This document shows positions 1-11,689 of a stretch of 64,000 bases of DNA, piece by piece (within the stretch, counting starts at the first letter, position 1; each line of letters opens with the position of its first letter). The stretch comes from Mesostigma viride (lineage: Eukaryota > Streptophyta > Mesostigmatophyceae > Mesostigmatales > Mesostigmataceae). The stretch lies in assembly GCA_009746045.1 (NCBI GenBank), contig RPFO01000026.1:4242899-4306898 (forward strand), read 5' to 3'. The notes under the pieces are model-generated. The model ran no database searches and was not told the origin of the DNA. It saw nothing but the letters and a program-made list of their open reading frames with translations. Position numbers and translations under genes: made by a program.

Positions 1-28
1 ATTTGCCCTATGTTTCCCACATTATTAT
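1..28 (+). pseudogene. LINE reverse transcriptase scrap
   Basis: The first 28 bases repeat bases 5523-5550 almost exactly. At 5523 the same DNA encodes the LINE C-terminal motif DLPYVSHII. The fragment is cut off by the window edge and joins directly to a TTAA-1 family repeat at base 29. Confidence 0.6.
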
Positions 29-344
29 TTATAACTTGAGCTAGTAGACTTGTCGGAATGACCTGGGACTTGGTTGGAACACAGTTGTCCCACTGTTCGA
101 CGGATTCTCGCTGCGTTTCAAAGTATTTTTTTGAAGTGTTTACGGAAAGTTATTCCCAATGGTCGGTAAAAAAAGGGTCATTTTGCGGGGAAATTAATAA
201 CTGCATGTTCGAGGTTTTGCCCTTTCCATGATGTAAATAGCTCATGCAGCAAGCTACAAACTCAGGGATTAACTATGAACACGCTGCGTACTACAGTTTT
301 GCAAACAAATGTGTGCATTGGCTGGGGCATACCCCAAGCCAGCC

Positions 345-1500
345 CTCGCTGGGCCGGCTCAGTGGCGATGCTCCTCCCACCCGGCCAGACCTGCCAGGGC
401 GGACATGCTTAAAGCAACACACCACCTCCACCACCTCCGCCGTTGCAGCACAGCTCCAGCAGCCGGAAGCTCGACCTCCGCGAGGAGGCCGAGCTGGCCA
501 AGCGCAGCCTTAACCGGCCATACTCAAGAATTCGACATGGACTCCGGGAAGGTGAGAATTCCGAGAAGCTTGCACGTGCGTTTGAGAGCAAAATCCTTGA
601 TCTCCTGGGCCTTCTTGGTGAGATTAAGCTGGTCGCCCACCGCCTTCCCCGCGCGCGGGGTAAGGCAGGGGCGCCCCCGCTTCTTCTCATAGAAGCCCAT
701 CGGACAAGATTTCGTTTCTCCGACGCCCCAAGCGGCTCGAGAACGCTCCCTTCACCATGGACGACGACTTGACCCTGGTGCAGCTGAACAACGGCGACGG
801 TAGCTATGGCCGACCTACCTCCAGCTCAGTCCGGCAGACCAAGGCGGGACAGCCGGTGTATACTGGAAGGGGGCGGCCATCTACGTCGGCCACAAGCCCT
901 CAGCCCTGGCACGCGACCCCCGCGACCCCCGCGGCCGGCCATGCAGCGACTCCAGACGCCCCAGCTTAGGGGAATTAACTGCAGTAGTAGTGTAGAATAG
1001 CTAGACAGTCATATCAGAGTCAGCAGTAGTAGTGTAGAATAGCTAGACAGTGGCCTTGTACATGCACGCCTACTACAGGCACTATACCAGCTGACTCATG
1101 AACATTAATTAGTCATGTACATGTGTGCCCATGACGCGCCACACACCAGTCTGATGATGCCTAGCTTTATTATTTAGTTATGCTGTGCCTACGCAGAGAG
1201 CTACTACTCTCTGCTGAGAAGCCATACGCCCTAGCTTTTGTATAGCCATGCTGATGTTCCAACCCATGACGGGCCCCCCTTAGTCGGGCTGGGCTCTGAC
1301 TGATAGATCACGGTGGTGCAGGTGCCCTCCTTGGGTGCACCTCGAGGAGTAGGTGGCAGTTTACATAATTCCCCCACCTGCAGGACGTAGCCAAGAGTGT
1401 ATCAACAATTGCCGTATGCCCCTAATTCTCAGGGCTACTGATGTGCTACTACCGTATACTCCCAACGGAGTTATGTTCCTAATTAATTATAATTAATTAA
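345..1500 (+). mobile_element. LINE-like insertion with TTAA tail
   Basis: This block interrupts a repeat that is continuous elsewhere, between GGGGCATACCC and AGCCCTAATTAG. A short ATACCC duplication flanks it. It holds ORF1-like coding debris, then an untranslated part. It ends in a CTCCCAACGGAG hairpin and a (TTAA)-rich tail (1447-1500), as do other retroelements in the window. It carries no reverse transcriptase, so it is probably non-autonomous or deleted. Confidence 0.5.
410..966 (+). pseudogene. LINE ORF1-like protein remnant
   Basis: Frames at 443-772 and 757-969 together give a charged, possibly coiled-coil stretch (LDLREEAELAKRSL, then LLGEIKLVAHRLPRARGK) followed by LDDDLT-like residues near 760. 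The same order, RLPRARGK then a LILI segment then LDDDLTLAQQ, is intact at 60257-60586 on the other strand and recurs at 50070. This resembles the RNA-binding ORF1 domain of L1-type LINEs. Frame changes show that it is broken. Confidence 0.5.
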
Positions 1501-1571
1501 TACCCATGCAGCCCTAATTAGCGTCTCAGTTCGCTATTTATAGCGCATTAAATTGGCGTATATATAAGGGG

Positions 1572-3082
1572 CAGAGTTCCATTATACGGCGTATTATACG
1601 GTATTATACGGTATAATACGCGTTATACAAGGTCGAGCGGATAATTTTTATCCGTTTTATACGATTTGCGTATTTTTACGTATAATACGGCGAATAATTC
1701 GTATAAGCGCGCGTATAATGGGGTTTTCGCGCTCATCCGAGGTCCGGCAGCCAAATTTTTCGTGCGGGAACCAAGGCGGGAATGCAAGGGAACTTAGAAA
1801 CACTACGGAAACCATCCACTGGTTGACATTTGGCGACCGCGAGACACAAGGATCTTACAAGCAAGCTACACTGTAGCATGGCAAGTTGGCAACCCAAGTT
1901 GGCAACCCTCCATGCTGTTTAGGTCTCTGCCCTTGCCTCTCGGGCAGCCATGCACCGAATATTAATACAAGTCATACAGAAAACTGACTGGTACGAGAGC
2001 ATGGCCGCTTTACATTTTCAATCTGTAGGCATGATCCTTAGGTCTTGAAAAGCTTATATCCTTGGCCAGGCAACGTTTGGATGTGCGCAGATATGTCTCG
2101 ACCTTCTGCTCGATGCGGCAACCTCGTTTCAGCAACCAGGTGGCGACCGTGCATGTGCTAACTGTCGATAGGCGGGAAATGCCCCTACATCTGAACGCGG
2201 ATAGATGTTTCACGTTATTCCTTACATGATTTATAAGCGACGACGGCCAGGAAAGGCTCGCAGCTACGTCCATCAGGTGGGCATGCTGGCTCCGTCAAGA
2301 AAGGTGATATGCGGTTTTGATCTGGTACGTGCTATCCTGTTCACGTGTTCATTGTACTGTATCAAGTTGTTGGGTGGATTGTAAAATAATCGTAGACCTG
2401 TAATGGAGGTTTTCTGCTTGTCTTTTGGTTGCTTTACTGCCTCTACGCATTATTGGCTCGTGATGGTTGGGGAACACCACTACGACATGCAGATTTTGGA
2501 CCAGATTTGTCTGCTATTAGCTTATGCTTCATCGAAAGCAGTGACGTAGTGCTTGTCATTGTTTGTAAATATGATAAGCTTGATAACGCGATGTTTTTTC
2601 TTGCTAGAAACATCTCGAAACAAGTGGTTTTCTGGCCAGATCTAGCCACTATTTCTTGTTTTGCTCGCCAAAGTCAGCTTTCTTCTTGTGTGCTCCTCAT
2701 GCATACAAGAAACATGGAGATGCCCAGGACCTGCTTGCATGGAAGCATAGCCATCTTACTTCTTTTGCTTTTTTCATCTTTCCATTTCATTTGGCGTTGT
2801 TTTTTAGGGTATAATGCATAGGTAATCTAGCTCCTCGTGAACCCCGGTTTACACGTCCAGTGTTCCCAAGCACTGCTGAGCAGTGGCAACCCATGTTTCA
2901 TGTGTAATTTAGTGTCAGAAACATGTGGACTGCTTGAAATGATATCAAAATGCATGAAACAACCCCAAAAACGATGAAATCCAGTATTTGCGTATAATTT
3001 CCGGATAATACCGTATTATACCGTATTATCCATTATACGGACCCCGCACGTATAACCGCGTATTGCGTATAATGGAACTCTG
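1572..3082. mobile_element. hAT-like non-autonomous element 1
   Basis: The ends carry perfect 17-bp inverted repeats (CAGAGTTCCATTATACG at 1572-1588 and its complement at 3066-3082). They are flanked by an identical 8-bp duplication, ATAAGGGG, at 1564-1571 and 3083-3090. An 8-bp duplication and CAG termini are the known signature of hAT transposons. Subterminal DNA is rich in TATACGG and CGTATAA words. The 1.5 kb interior has only short ORFs (for example 2429-2821), none like a transposase, so the copy is non-autonomous. Confidence 0.88.
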
Positions 3083-3479
3083 ATAAGGGGGGCCCGGCCG
3101 CCGGTTGGTCCCCAGCGCCGTCAGTACCATTCCCAACTTGGTCACCCCATCCCCCTTCCCCTTTGTGCAGGCTGTGCAGGATTCTTACCTCGGGATCCAG
3201 CAGGCCTGCGACCTCGTCCGCCCCGCCCAGGCCGTCCACCGTCGCCTGCCCCGGGGCACGCCCGGCGTGTCCACTGTTGTCAGTCGATCCTATAGTGTCT
3301 TCCCTGCCTGCGTTCATTAAAAACAACAAAAGACCTACGCGGGTATACTACACTGTGCCGACTGGATGGGTCTGCATGCGAGCTTGAACGATCAGGGGAA
3401 GGCTTGGCTTCACTCCGTTTCCCTTAATTGATTTGAAGGGAGCGTGGGGGCCGCATAATCCTGCGCGCCCTACCCGGCC
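3083..3479. other. degenerate GC-rich sequence, no gene recognised
   Basis: This is GC-rich DNA with a short proline- and valine-rich open frame at 3105-3320. The frame has no recognisable motif. It may be decayed upstream coding sequence of the retroelement that follows, but nothing in it proves this. Confidence 0.3.
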
Positions 3480-4290
3480 ATGAGCCCTTCGTTCACGCTG
3501 GCAGCGGCCCTAACTTTACGCCATCGCTCTCCGCCACCAGCTGTTTGCCCCGCAACCTCTCATCACGGCCGGTGCGTCCTGCGGCCGGAAGCTGCGGGCT
3601 TGCTCTGGATACTACTGCCAGGACGCACTACATCGCGTGCATGGGTGGCCAGCAGAACCAGAACTGGTTCCTCTATCTCCATACCGCTCCCCTCCAGGTG
3701 GTGTGTGCCGTACGTGGTTCGGTCGGTCTTTCCCCACTCCACCATCAAGTGCGAGGACGCGGATGGGGCTGCCCTCTACTCACCCAACCACCGCCCCGAC
3801 ATTACCGTGCTTGACTATGTACGACGGGCAGGGTTGCCACCTGCTCATCGATGTCTCCGTGGCTTGGCCGCTCTCCGGTCGCCACATCCTCCGGGCGGCT
3901 GTGGATGCCGCGGCGCTGCTGCCGCTGTGGCTGAGCGCGACAAGTTTGCCTCCTACGGCGATGCCGGGGCCCCACCGGGTCATCCCCTTTGTCCTTGAGG
4001 AGTTCGGGGCCATGGGCCCCAAGACAGCGGAGTTTTTCCACGAGTGCTGCCAGCGCCGTGAAGACCGGCTCGACCTCGAGGGTCAGACCGCCCCGTGGCC
4101 GGTCTGCCCGCACGTGGTCCTCGTATTGGCTGCCGGCAGCGCCTGTCACTCGCCCTCACTCGCACCGTGGCTGATGACAGTGTTAAATTCCGACGCACCC
4201 GGGCCGCCTTGTCGCGACCCATGCGGTCTAGTAGATCCCTCCCAGGCCTGCCTGGTGGGCCGGCAGCGATGTTGCTGCGTGTCGTAGTTT
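3480..4290 (+). pseudogene. LINE C-terminal restriction-like endonuclease remnant
   Basis: Several frames together read SPNHRPDITVLDY, LLIDVSVAWPL, VIPFVLEEFGAMGPKTAEFF and CCQRREDRLDLEGQ. The RPD...IDVSV spacing matches the PD-(D/E)XK endonuclease core found after the reverse transcriptase in R2/NeSL-type and related LINEs. The same order is cleaner on the minus strand at 4547-5125. At least two frameshifts break this copy. A 3' untranslated part runs on to about 4440 and is shared with 11690-11760. Confidence 0.6.
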
Positions 4291-4546
4291 TGTGATGTAG
4301 TTAGTTGTACCTTGTGCAGCTGGCGTGATCGATCCTTGGATGTCCGTGTCAGATTCCTATTAATTTCTTCACTGGTTCTTCTCCTTTTCGGGTTTTTCCT
4401 TATGTTGCATGCCAATCTCACCTCCGTAATCTATCATTCTCAATTAATATATATCATAAAAATATAATTACTTACAGCAGAGTGAAATCACTCAAACCAA
4501 AGCAAACGCCCAGCTATAAACCTATATACAGAGCCATGTCAAAGCT

Positions 4547-5125
4547 CTATACTACGATAAGACCAATGGAAACGCCTAACGGGAGGAACCTAATAGCCCT
4601 GCTGCACCGCAAAATCAGCCCGCGTACGGCGGAGCATGATGTCAGCCACATGTGGCCCGAGTCAGCGCCATGCACCGACAAGCGCTGACGCCAATATGAC
4701 GTCCAGGTCCACGCCGACCATGGGGCCAGCTGGCCCTCCAGGTCCAGCCGGTCCTCCCGGAGCCGGCAACACTCCTTGAAGAAGGCGGAGGTCAGGGGCC
4801 CCATGGCCCCAAACTCCTCCAGGACAAAGGGCACCACACGATGGTGCCCGACGTCGCCGTAGGCCAGGAGCTTGGCCCGCTCCGCCCGGTCCGCCGTCTA
4901 ACCTGCCGTGAGGGAGGCCCCAGCCACGTGGCTAAGAGCCAAGGGCCGCGCCACCGAAACGTCGATAAGCAGATGCCGGCCACCCCCCTCAAAGTCCAGC
5001 ACCACGATGTCAGGCCGGTGGTTGGGGGAATAGAAGGCAGTGCCCGTCCGCATCCTCGGACTGGATGTTCGCATGGGGGAAAAAATATCAATTAATATAT
5101 CAATTAATATACATGGGGGTCCCAA
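4547..5125 (-). pseudogene. LINE C-terminal restriction-like endonuclease remnant
   Basis: This is a second copy of the domain at 3480-4290, in opposite orientation. Frames give SPNHRPDIVVLDFEGGGRHL, LLIDVSVARPLALSHVAG, then VVPFVLEEFGAMGPLTSAFF and CRLREDRLDLEGQLAPW. The metal-binding acidic residues of the PD-(D/E)XK core are visible (RPD and IDV). A frame change at about 4920 separates the core from the C-terminal helix block. The two copies form a loose inverted pair around 4440-4547. Confidence 0.62.
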
Positions 5126-5126
5126 A

Positions 5127-6034
5127 ACGGCCCCAAAACGGAGGCCCTGGCCCTCGGCATGGCAGGGCCCCCACCCACACTCCGCCTCTTAGACGATGCC
5201 GCGGTCAACTACCCTCCTTCAGGCCGCTTCAAGCTGCTCGGCAGTTGGCTTCCCGACTGCGAGGACGACATGACGACACGGATCGGCCTGGCGTGGGCGC
5301 ACCTCCATGACCACCGCCGCTGGTGGAGCAACCCCGCCCTACCCCGGATCGTCAAGCGTGACCTCTTCAAGGTCGTCATTCTGACGATCCTGACCTACGG
5401 CGCCGAGACGTGGACACTGATGCAGGAGCTGGAGCAACGACTCGACCGGGCGCCGTCACCAAGATGCTGCACCAGGCCCTTAACATCCCCTTTGGTTTGC
5501 ACATTAGTAATGAGGATTTGTACGCTGATTTGCCCTATGTTTCCCACATTATTAGGCACAGGCGCCTGGGCCTAGCTGGGCACCTCGCCCGCACAGATCA
5601 GGTAGATACATCAGTCAGATAGACTAGCTGGCACCAAGCCCGCCCAGCCTGGGCGATATGTCCTCACCTGGCGTGCCCCCGGCCGCGCGCGGCAGGGCCG
5701 CCACCCGTGGACTTTTCGTGATAGACTCGGCATGGACATGTGCTACACTAGACGTGACGGGCTCACCCCCGGGCAGCCTCCTGGTTTGTCTGTAATATGG
5801 AGGCAGATGGTGCGCAAGGATAGATGGCAAGTAGTGATGAAGGAGACCACCCCCAAGCCTGTGGGGGCTCCGCGTGTGACCAAGTATGGCATTCATAGCG
5901 ATTCGGGCCGCGGTGCCCACACCCCTGTAACTAGGAACTAGATAGCTTATACCATCCATTCCATCCCATGTTCCGCTCCCACTGAGGACTTATGCTCACG
6001 TGACGCAGTCACGTGTCTATTAATTAATTAATCA
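5127..6034 (+). pseudogene. LINE reverse transcriptase C-terminal fragment with 3' tail
   Basis: The fragment opens inside the reverse transcriptase just after the catalytic palm (KTEALALG). It continues through FKLLGSWLPDCEDDMTTRIG, a FKVVILTILTYGAETWTL segment and, after a frameshift near 5450, VTKMLHQALNI and IRHRRLGLAGHLARTDQVDT. This is the thumb/C-terminal block also seen at 8733-9485 and 52300-52740. The unit ends with a CACGTGACGCAGTCACGTG hairpin and an ATTAATTAATTAAT tail at about 5997-6034. Confidence 0.75.
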
Positions 6035-6097
6035 ATATATGGGGGTAGTACCCCCAAAAATCGCATGGACAACTCACCAAACATGTTATTTAGTGCC
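6035..6097 (-). repeat. TTAA-1 family fragment
   Basis: A short piece (GGGGGTAGTACCCCC, then GCATGGACAACTCACCAAAC) matches 24869-24930 and, reversed, 57710-57775. It abuts the LINE coding sequence that begins near 6098. Confidence 0.7.
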
Positions 6098-9000
6098 CCC
6101 ACCCTCCGCAATGATGCTGCCATGGGAGTGGACAATATTTCACCGGAGGTGGTTAACCCCTCATTGGTCCCATTTAAAGCCGAAAAATCGGCTGCAAAAT
6201 GCTAAATTTGCAAACCACCCCACAGCCAACCTACCAACATCCAAGGGCTGTCCTTGGGGGTCAAGCATGTCCATGAGTTGCCCTTCGGGGTGAGCTATCA
6301 CAACCTAACATATCTGCAGGGTAGGCCATAGAAAACTACCGCCAAAGTTAGGGGGGTCGAGACGCGCGTTTTCATTTTTGGTAGAATGTGCATTTTGAAT
6401 TATGTTATAAGACCTAGGCACCTACCACTTCAGGGATGATAAACAATTAGTTGCTGAACAGTTTGAGCCATTGGGGTCATCATTTGGGTGGGTATACCAG
6501 CAGTTACACCCAGTACAGCCCATAGGGGTACCGTTGGTAAAAAGCAACCAAGGGGGTAGGGGTGGGCATACTACCTACTAATACCTACTATTATGGCCCC
6601 CAACCATGCCATACAATACATTTCCCTTCCACAATGATGGGGAAACATAACTGCATCATCACACTGCCCATACATGGCACCTATGTGCAGGTGCCACCTT
6701 GTCCATGCACGTAGGTAACGTGGTACGGATACCCTACGCAAGGCATACATTATAGGAGGCAGCCACCAACAAACTAGTGACGTTGAGCCTATTTCAGCCT
6801 GCCCTAGCAAGGATAAACTAGGCCCAAGCTGCTATAGCTTGCCAGGTGATGGCCAGCACACCTGGTGGCACATGCTGTCAATGGGAAGCTTTTACTCACC
6901 AGTTACGTGCTTGATGATGCCACAGAGACCAGCCAACTGCCTCACACTCATGCAATATGTGTATGGGAAATGTATAACAAACATATATGGAGGTATTCAA
7001 ACCCATACAGCATCTAAAACTTATCACCATCACACTGTGGCAGGTCAACTGACTGAGGGAAGCATCTAAGAAGGGTGTTTTAGAAAGGGGCCAGGCCAGG
7101 GTCAAGAAAGAGCATGAATAATGCAAAAAGAATGTGCTACACAAGCTAGAACGTATATATAAACGTCAAACATCGATAGGAAAACGATGCTGAAGCTTTA
7201 CCAGGCATGGATGGCGTTACCTTGGCCCAGGCGGTGGCCGCAAAATGGCGCATTTCGGCACACCAAAGTTGTGCAGCATGGTCGCTAGATTCGGCGATTT
7301 CTTGCCACCCTTGCACGTTTACGACTACCATGTATCATAAAAAGTACAAAGAAACCAATATATCCTTTAAAATACGCCGGAAAGGTATTGCTGTCAACGT
7401 TTCTATCGTCCGGACTGATCGCAGTTTTTTCCAGCAAGAACGCTGCCGACACCTATCAAATGGCATTCCCGCGAACCAAAAATTGGCCTGTGTGATCTTT
7501 AGGACGTATAAAATCAATTTCCTAAGTTTGGCCAGAAAATTCGAACGAAAACGTAAATGCCATGCGTGGGCGCAAGCCGCCATGGCCAGGTCGTCGTTTT
7601 CCGGAATGCACGTTGTACGTGAAAAAGTACCCTGACCCCTTGTACTTTGACCGGCCAGAACACCTCTATAACTTTGTCAGAAGTATGCGAACCCTAGTAC
7701 CATGCTGTGAGGAAAATTATAAACTTTCGATCTTCTCAGCTAAACGTTTCCTAATTCTCAATAGTTTTCGCGCAATTTGGTCCCCCGCGGAGCAGCCGAT
7801 GCATCGGCTGCAAGTCGATTTTTGGCGGAAAATCGGCTGCAAGACCAATGAGGGGTTAAGATGCCTGAGCTTGAGCCTTTCCTCCGGGGTGTTTGCAACC
7901 GGATTCTACGAGATGGCCTCCCCCCGCCGACGTATTGGAAGACCGCTGTCCGGGTCATGCTGTACAAGGGCAAGGGGTCCGCCGCGGATACCGGCAACTA
8001 CCGCGGCGTATGCCTCCAAAGCTGCGTGCTGAAAGTCTTCATGCGTCTCCTGCTGAACCGCATGCGCGCCAGCCTCGATCCCCACCTAGGTGAGTCCCAG
8101 ATGGGCTTCCGTGTTGGTCGCAATTGTGTTGTGGTCACTATCATTACCGCGCGCCGCCTGATCGAGGAAGTGGGCCGCCTGGTGGCCCCCGGCCTCTTGC
8201 CATTGCTATTGATCTTCGTGGATTACACCAAGGCATTCGATACGGTTATATGGGACGCCCTGTGGGTGGTCCTTCACCTGTTCCGTGTCCCATCGTACAT
8301 CGTTGAGATCATCCGCCAGTTCTATGAAGGGTCCCAAGCCCAGGTCCGTACCACCGACGGCGTCACTTCGGCGTTTCCTCTGCACACCGGGGTGTGGCAG
8401 GGCTGTGTGCTCTCCCCATATCTATTCATCATTATGGTGGACTATATTATGCGGCGTGCACAAGCCCGCTTCGCCCGGGTGCATGGAGGGGCGCCCGCCG
8501 GGGATCGAGGTCACGGAGTACGCCAGCTACGGCGGGGTTGACCCACCCTACCGCCTGAGCGATCTGATCTACGCTGATGACACGACACTCGTGGAAACCC
8601 CAGAGTCAGCCCAACTGTGGCTAGACAGCTTATCACTGGAAGCGCGGGCGGTGGGGCTTATGATCAGCAAGAAAACGGAGGTCATGGCCATCGGCTAGCT
8701 TCCCTGCTGGGATAGCCCCACCCACCCTCCTCTTGCTAGACGGCAGCCCCGTTCCCCCGGCGACTCGCTTCAAGCTCCTTGGCAGCTGGCTTCCCTCCAC
8801 GGCCGACGACATCAACACCCGCATTGGCCAGGCCTGGGCGGCCCTCCGCCGCCTCGACAGGTTCTGGACCTGTCGCTACCTGAGTGAGCGACGCAAGCGC
8901 ATTCTGTTCAAGGCCCTTGTCCTCAGCATCCTCCTTTATGGCTGCGAGGCGTGGACCCTGGACCAGGCGCTGAGCCAGCAGCTTGACGGCACCGTCACTC

Positions 9001-9561
9001 GAATGCTCCGTCATATCCTCGGCGTCCGCTACCAAGAACGCCGCACCCGGGCCGAGCTCTACTGCGAGCTCCCTCTTGTCACCCATACCATCCGACACCG
9101 CCGCCTCCTCTTTGCCGGCCATCTTGCCCGCACAGACCAGGTGAATACCGATGTGGGCCCTGCCGGGGGGCTTAAGACGGGCCAACCAGGTAGACACCTC
9201 CTCCTATGGCAGGGTCCCCTTGTCCCATCGCAACCCACTGGCAAACTTGCGTGCGCCGGGCACCGGCGCGGCGCGACCCGGACCTATGTGACACAACTGC
9301 TTGAAGATGCAGGGCTTCTGGGACTATCTGTACTCCGCGCCCGCATGATTGACAAGGAGAAATGGGCTGCCATCTGCGATAAGCACCTCCCCGAGGGGTA
9401 TGCTCCTGTTTTCTCCCCACGGGCCCCGCGGCCCGTTGCTAGCCAGGGTAGAAGTCCGCAGGTGGAGGTTATTGGTCCTGACTGAGGATAGCCGCTACAC
9501 TACCGCCTCGCCTGCCATTACAGTAGAGGACAGCTCGGATGAGGATTACATCCCCATCTAG
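6098..9561 (+). pseudogene. LINE reverse transcriptase (split and frameshifted)
   Basis: RNA-directed DNA polymerase of a LINE, broken into pieces. The N-side (NDAAMGVDNISPEVV, 6110-6154) is cut by the TTAA element 6157-7855 and resumes at 7860. Frame +1 then carries LYKGKG, GNYRGVCL, motif A VDYTKAFDTV (catalytic Asp at 8221) and motif B GVWQGCVLSPYLF. A frameshift near 8480-8500 moves to the frame holding motif C YADDTTLV (8570-8593). A TAG at 8696-8698 and another shift lead to FKLLGSWLP, LYGCEAWTLD and HRRLLFAGHLARTDQ, ending with the stop at 9483-9485 or the overlapping tail at 9561. The 5' part of the element is missing. The copy is inactive. Confidence 0.88.
6157..7855. mobile_element. 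TTAA-flanked non-autonomous DNA transposon (TTAA-2)
   Basis: Inverted ends CCCCTCATTGGTC (6157-6169 and complement at 7843-7855) are flanked by TTAA at 6153-6156 and 7856-7859. Subterminal AATCGGCTGCAA words occur near both ends. TTAA duplications are typical of piggyBac and Kolobok elements. Removing the element and one TTAA restores the LINE reading frame exactly (EVV-K-MPELEPF). Open frames inside (for example 6571-6810 minus and 7207-7635 plus) do not resemble a transposase. Confidence 0.85.
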
Positions 9562-9705
9562 TGCTTAACGGTTGGGGGATGATGCAGACGATATTTGTTT
9601 AAACTTTTGTGTAAAATTTATTTTTCTAATGAGATTAGCATAGTACTCCGTGGCATGCCTTTGCGCATGACACGCAAGTACTTACTTACTTGTCGCGTTT
9701 GCGTG
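9562..9705 (+). repeat. LINE-A 3' untranslated end with CTTA tail
   Basis: From TAGTGCTTAA to CACGCAAGTACTTACTTACT this matches 49125-49258 closely. The tail is a short (CTTA)n run. Together with the coding part before it, this gives a family with a defined 3' end, distinct from the TTAA-tailed LINE-B family. Confidence 0.75.
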
Positions 9706-10861
9706 CCATTATATCCTGGACTGGTCATTACCGCTACTTGAATGCATCCACTATCAGCAGTAATCATGTGTGTGATATGCCACCTTAAAATTCTGTGAGA
9801 TGCAGGTCACGGATATACTTGGCCGCCGACCTCATGACAGGCAATTCCGTAGCCAGCCAGGTGTAGAATAAAACCATGATGCTTTATATATTTGGGAAGC
9901 AACCAAACCATTCACATTTGATTTCAAAAGACATCGACAAGAATACAAGTGTTGTCTAGTCGTATAATGTCGTATTTGTGCGTCACTGTCCAAATAAGGC
10001 TAAGCGGTTCTTGATACATAACCTAGCAGGCCTCGGGTGACGCCACATGCACTGCTCCGCTTGGCTTACGGCTGGCAGTGTCCTTTAGCGCCCCCTATCT
10101 TGTCTACTGTACCTATCCCGCGCTTACCCCAGCTATGGCTCACTGGCCAACGACGACCGGGTTCCTTCCCGAGTCTCGCCCACAATACACACATCATCTT
10201 GACGAAACCAAACAGTTATCACTTCCGCGTCAACCAATCTCATGACAATTACTCATTGCAACCACTCTCGGGGGCTGCTCCGGATTGTTCCACTATTAAA
10301 CCCCTTGACGACAACACCAAGTTGTGAGGGAGAGTAACGAGCGTACAACTACCACCATGGCCGCTGCTGTGCTCCTAAATACCTCCAAAAATCCCGGCAT
10401 CCATGCGCTGTCGCATTTGCCAGCAAGCCGCCTGACGTGCAGTTAGACTGCCAGCAAAATGCAGAGCAAGTCTATTCGACAGCCACGTGCGAGCCAGCAC
10501 ACCGCACACTACGATCTGCGTATCTAGCTTTGTCAGATGGACTGAACATCATTCCGTCTGGACAATACAAAAGATTCATAACCAGTGCCAAATGTCACGC
10601 ACCGGAATATTGCGCAAGCCACCAAGGCTTTGCGCCCCAAAGTCTTGCGCCCGAACCTAAGTCAGGTCACCTAAGACTGTCACTCTAGAAATTCAGGCCT
10701 TTCCGGCGCGGCGCTCCACACCGGCCCAAGGAACAAAGCCTGCGGCCTATACTGAATCGGAACCAACCAAACGTCGGACGTAACGATTCCGATTACGGCA
10801 ATCGCGTAACTTCTTGAGTGCACGGACGTAAATGATCACCGACGTGACATACTTACTTACT
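9706..10861. other. unassigned intergenic sequence
   Basis: I see no gene or recognisable element here. Short open frames (10037-10327 and 10437-10688, plus) show no motif and have no second copy in the window. A short (CTTA) run at about 10848-10861 suggests that another LINE-A tail may end here. Confidence 0.4.
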
Positions 10862-11093
10862 TAGTGCCCCCAATCATAACTTAGCACTGTGCGAATGAAT
10901 TTCAAGTGATATTACCACAGGTCAATTTTTAAGGTTTTTGGGGTGCCACCTCCCCTTAATATTGCCTAAAGGCAAGCCGCCATGGCCACCTCCGAGATGG
11001 TTGAGTGATCCGGGCACACATTATACACTGTACGGACGGTACCGCGAATTTTTTGGCGCAGAAAATATTGGGCGCGCCACGTCCCCTTAATAT
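10862..11093. repeat. two abutting TTAA-1 element ends
   Basis: Bases 10862-10955 are the left end of TTAA-1 (reversed, finishing GGTGCCACCTCCCC). The right end, also finishing CCACGTCCCC, follows at about 10960-11089. TTAA follows both. The second part matches 59374-59501 and, reversed, 12424-12570. This looks like a deletion derivative or two solo ends side by side. Confidence 0.6.
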
Positions 11094-11689
11094 TAATGGC
11101 TCTATTTGCATATTACCGTCAGTGTTCAGCACTTCAGCTAACCAGGCAATGGCTACAAGAACACAAAACAAAGGTGAATGTATATATACAAATCTGCGCC
11201 CCGTAATCTGTGCTCTGCAACCTACACATTCAGCTAAGCCAGCATGCAAATGCCCATCTTTCGTTCTCTCCCTACTAGTACTAGGGCCAAGACGTGCATG
11301 CGGGGAGAATGAACTGGGGTCACTCCATCCATGATCAATCAAGTCGAGAACTTAATACTGGAGCCCTGCATACTTGCATGTATGTGCACCAGCATTCATG
11401 AGCCATCAATCGATCAAATAATTAACTGCGCGTCATGAGCCATGATATGGCTCTAGTCCCTCCCCCCTCCCTGCTCCCCCCCCTCCCCCCGGCTTAAAGC
11501 AGATCCTCCTCTTGGCCTATTAAGGTGCGTTTGGCAGGTAGGCACGTCAGGAGCTGACACAACACATCGCTCGCAGTCGATGGCTCGCCTTGGACCGTAT
11601 AGCTGGAGGCGGGGCTGCAGCCTGCGCTTCATCACCGCCACGTTGCATACAATCAGCGACATAGCATACATTCATTTACAATGATAAAT
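11094..11689. other. unassigned sequence
   Basis: No supported gene. It contains a poly-C and CT-rich stretch at 11458-11490. The open frames show no motifs. Confidence 0.35.

Larger units (their letters stand above)
29..1571 (-). repeat. TTAA-1 family terminal segment, interrupted
   Basis: Bases 29-344 and 1501-1571 match the left part of the complete element at 57614-59501 in reverse orientation (compare 24549-25017). Shared landmarks are CTTGTCGGAATGACCTGGGA, CCTAATTAGCGTCT and CTATTTATAGCGCATTA. The copy is truncated at both ends. It is split by the LINE-like insertion 345-1500 and ends where the hAT-like element begins at 1572. Confidence 0.7.

Noticed and set aside
2010-2821. Transposase inside hAT-like element 1
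   Set aside because: Neither the minus frame 2010-2273 nor the plus frame 2429-2821 has hAT dimerisation or catalytic motifs.
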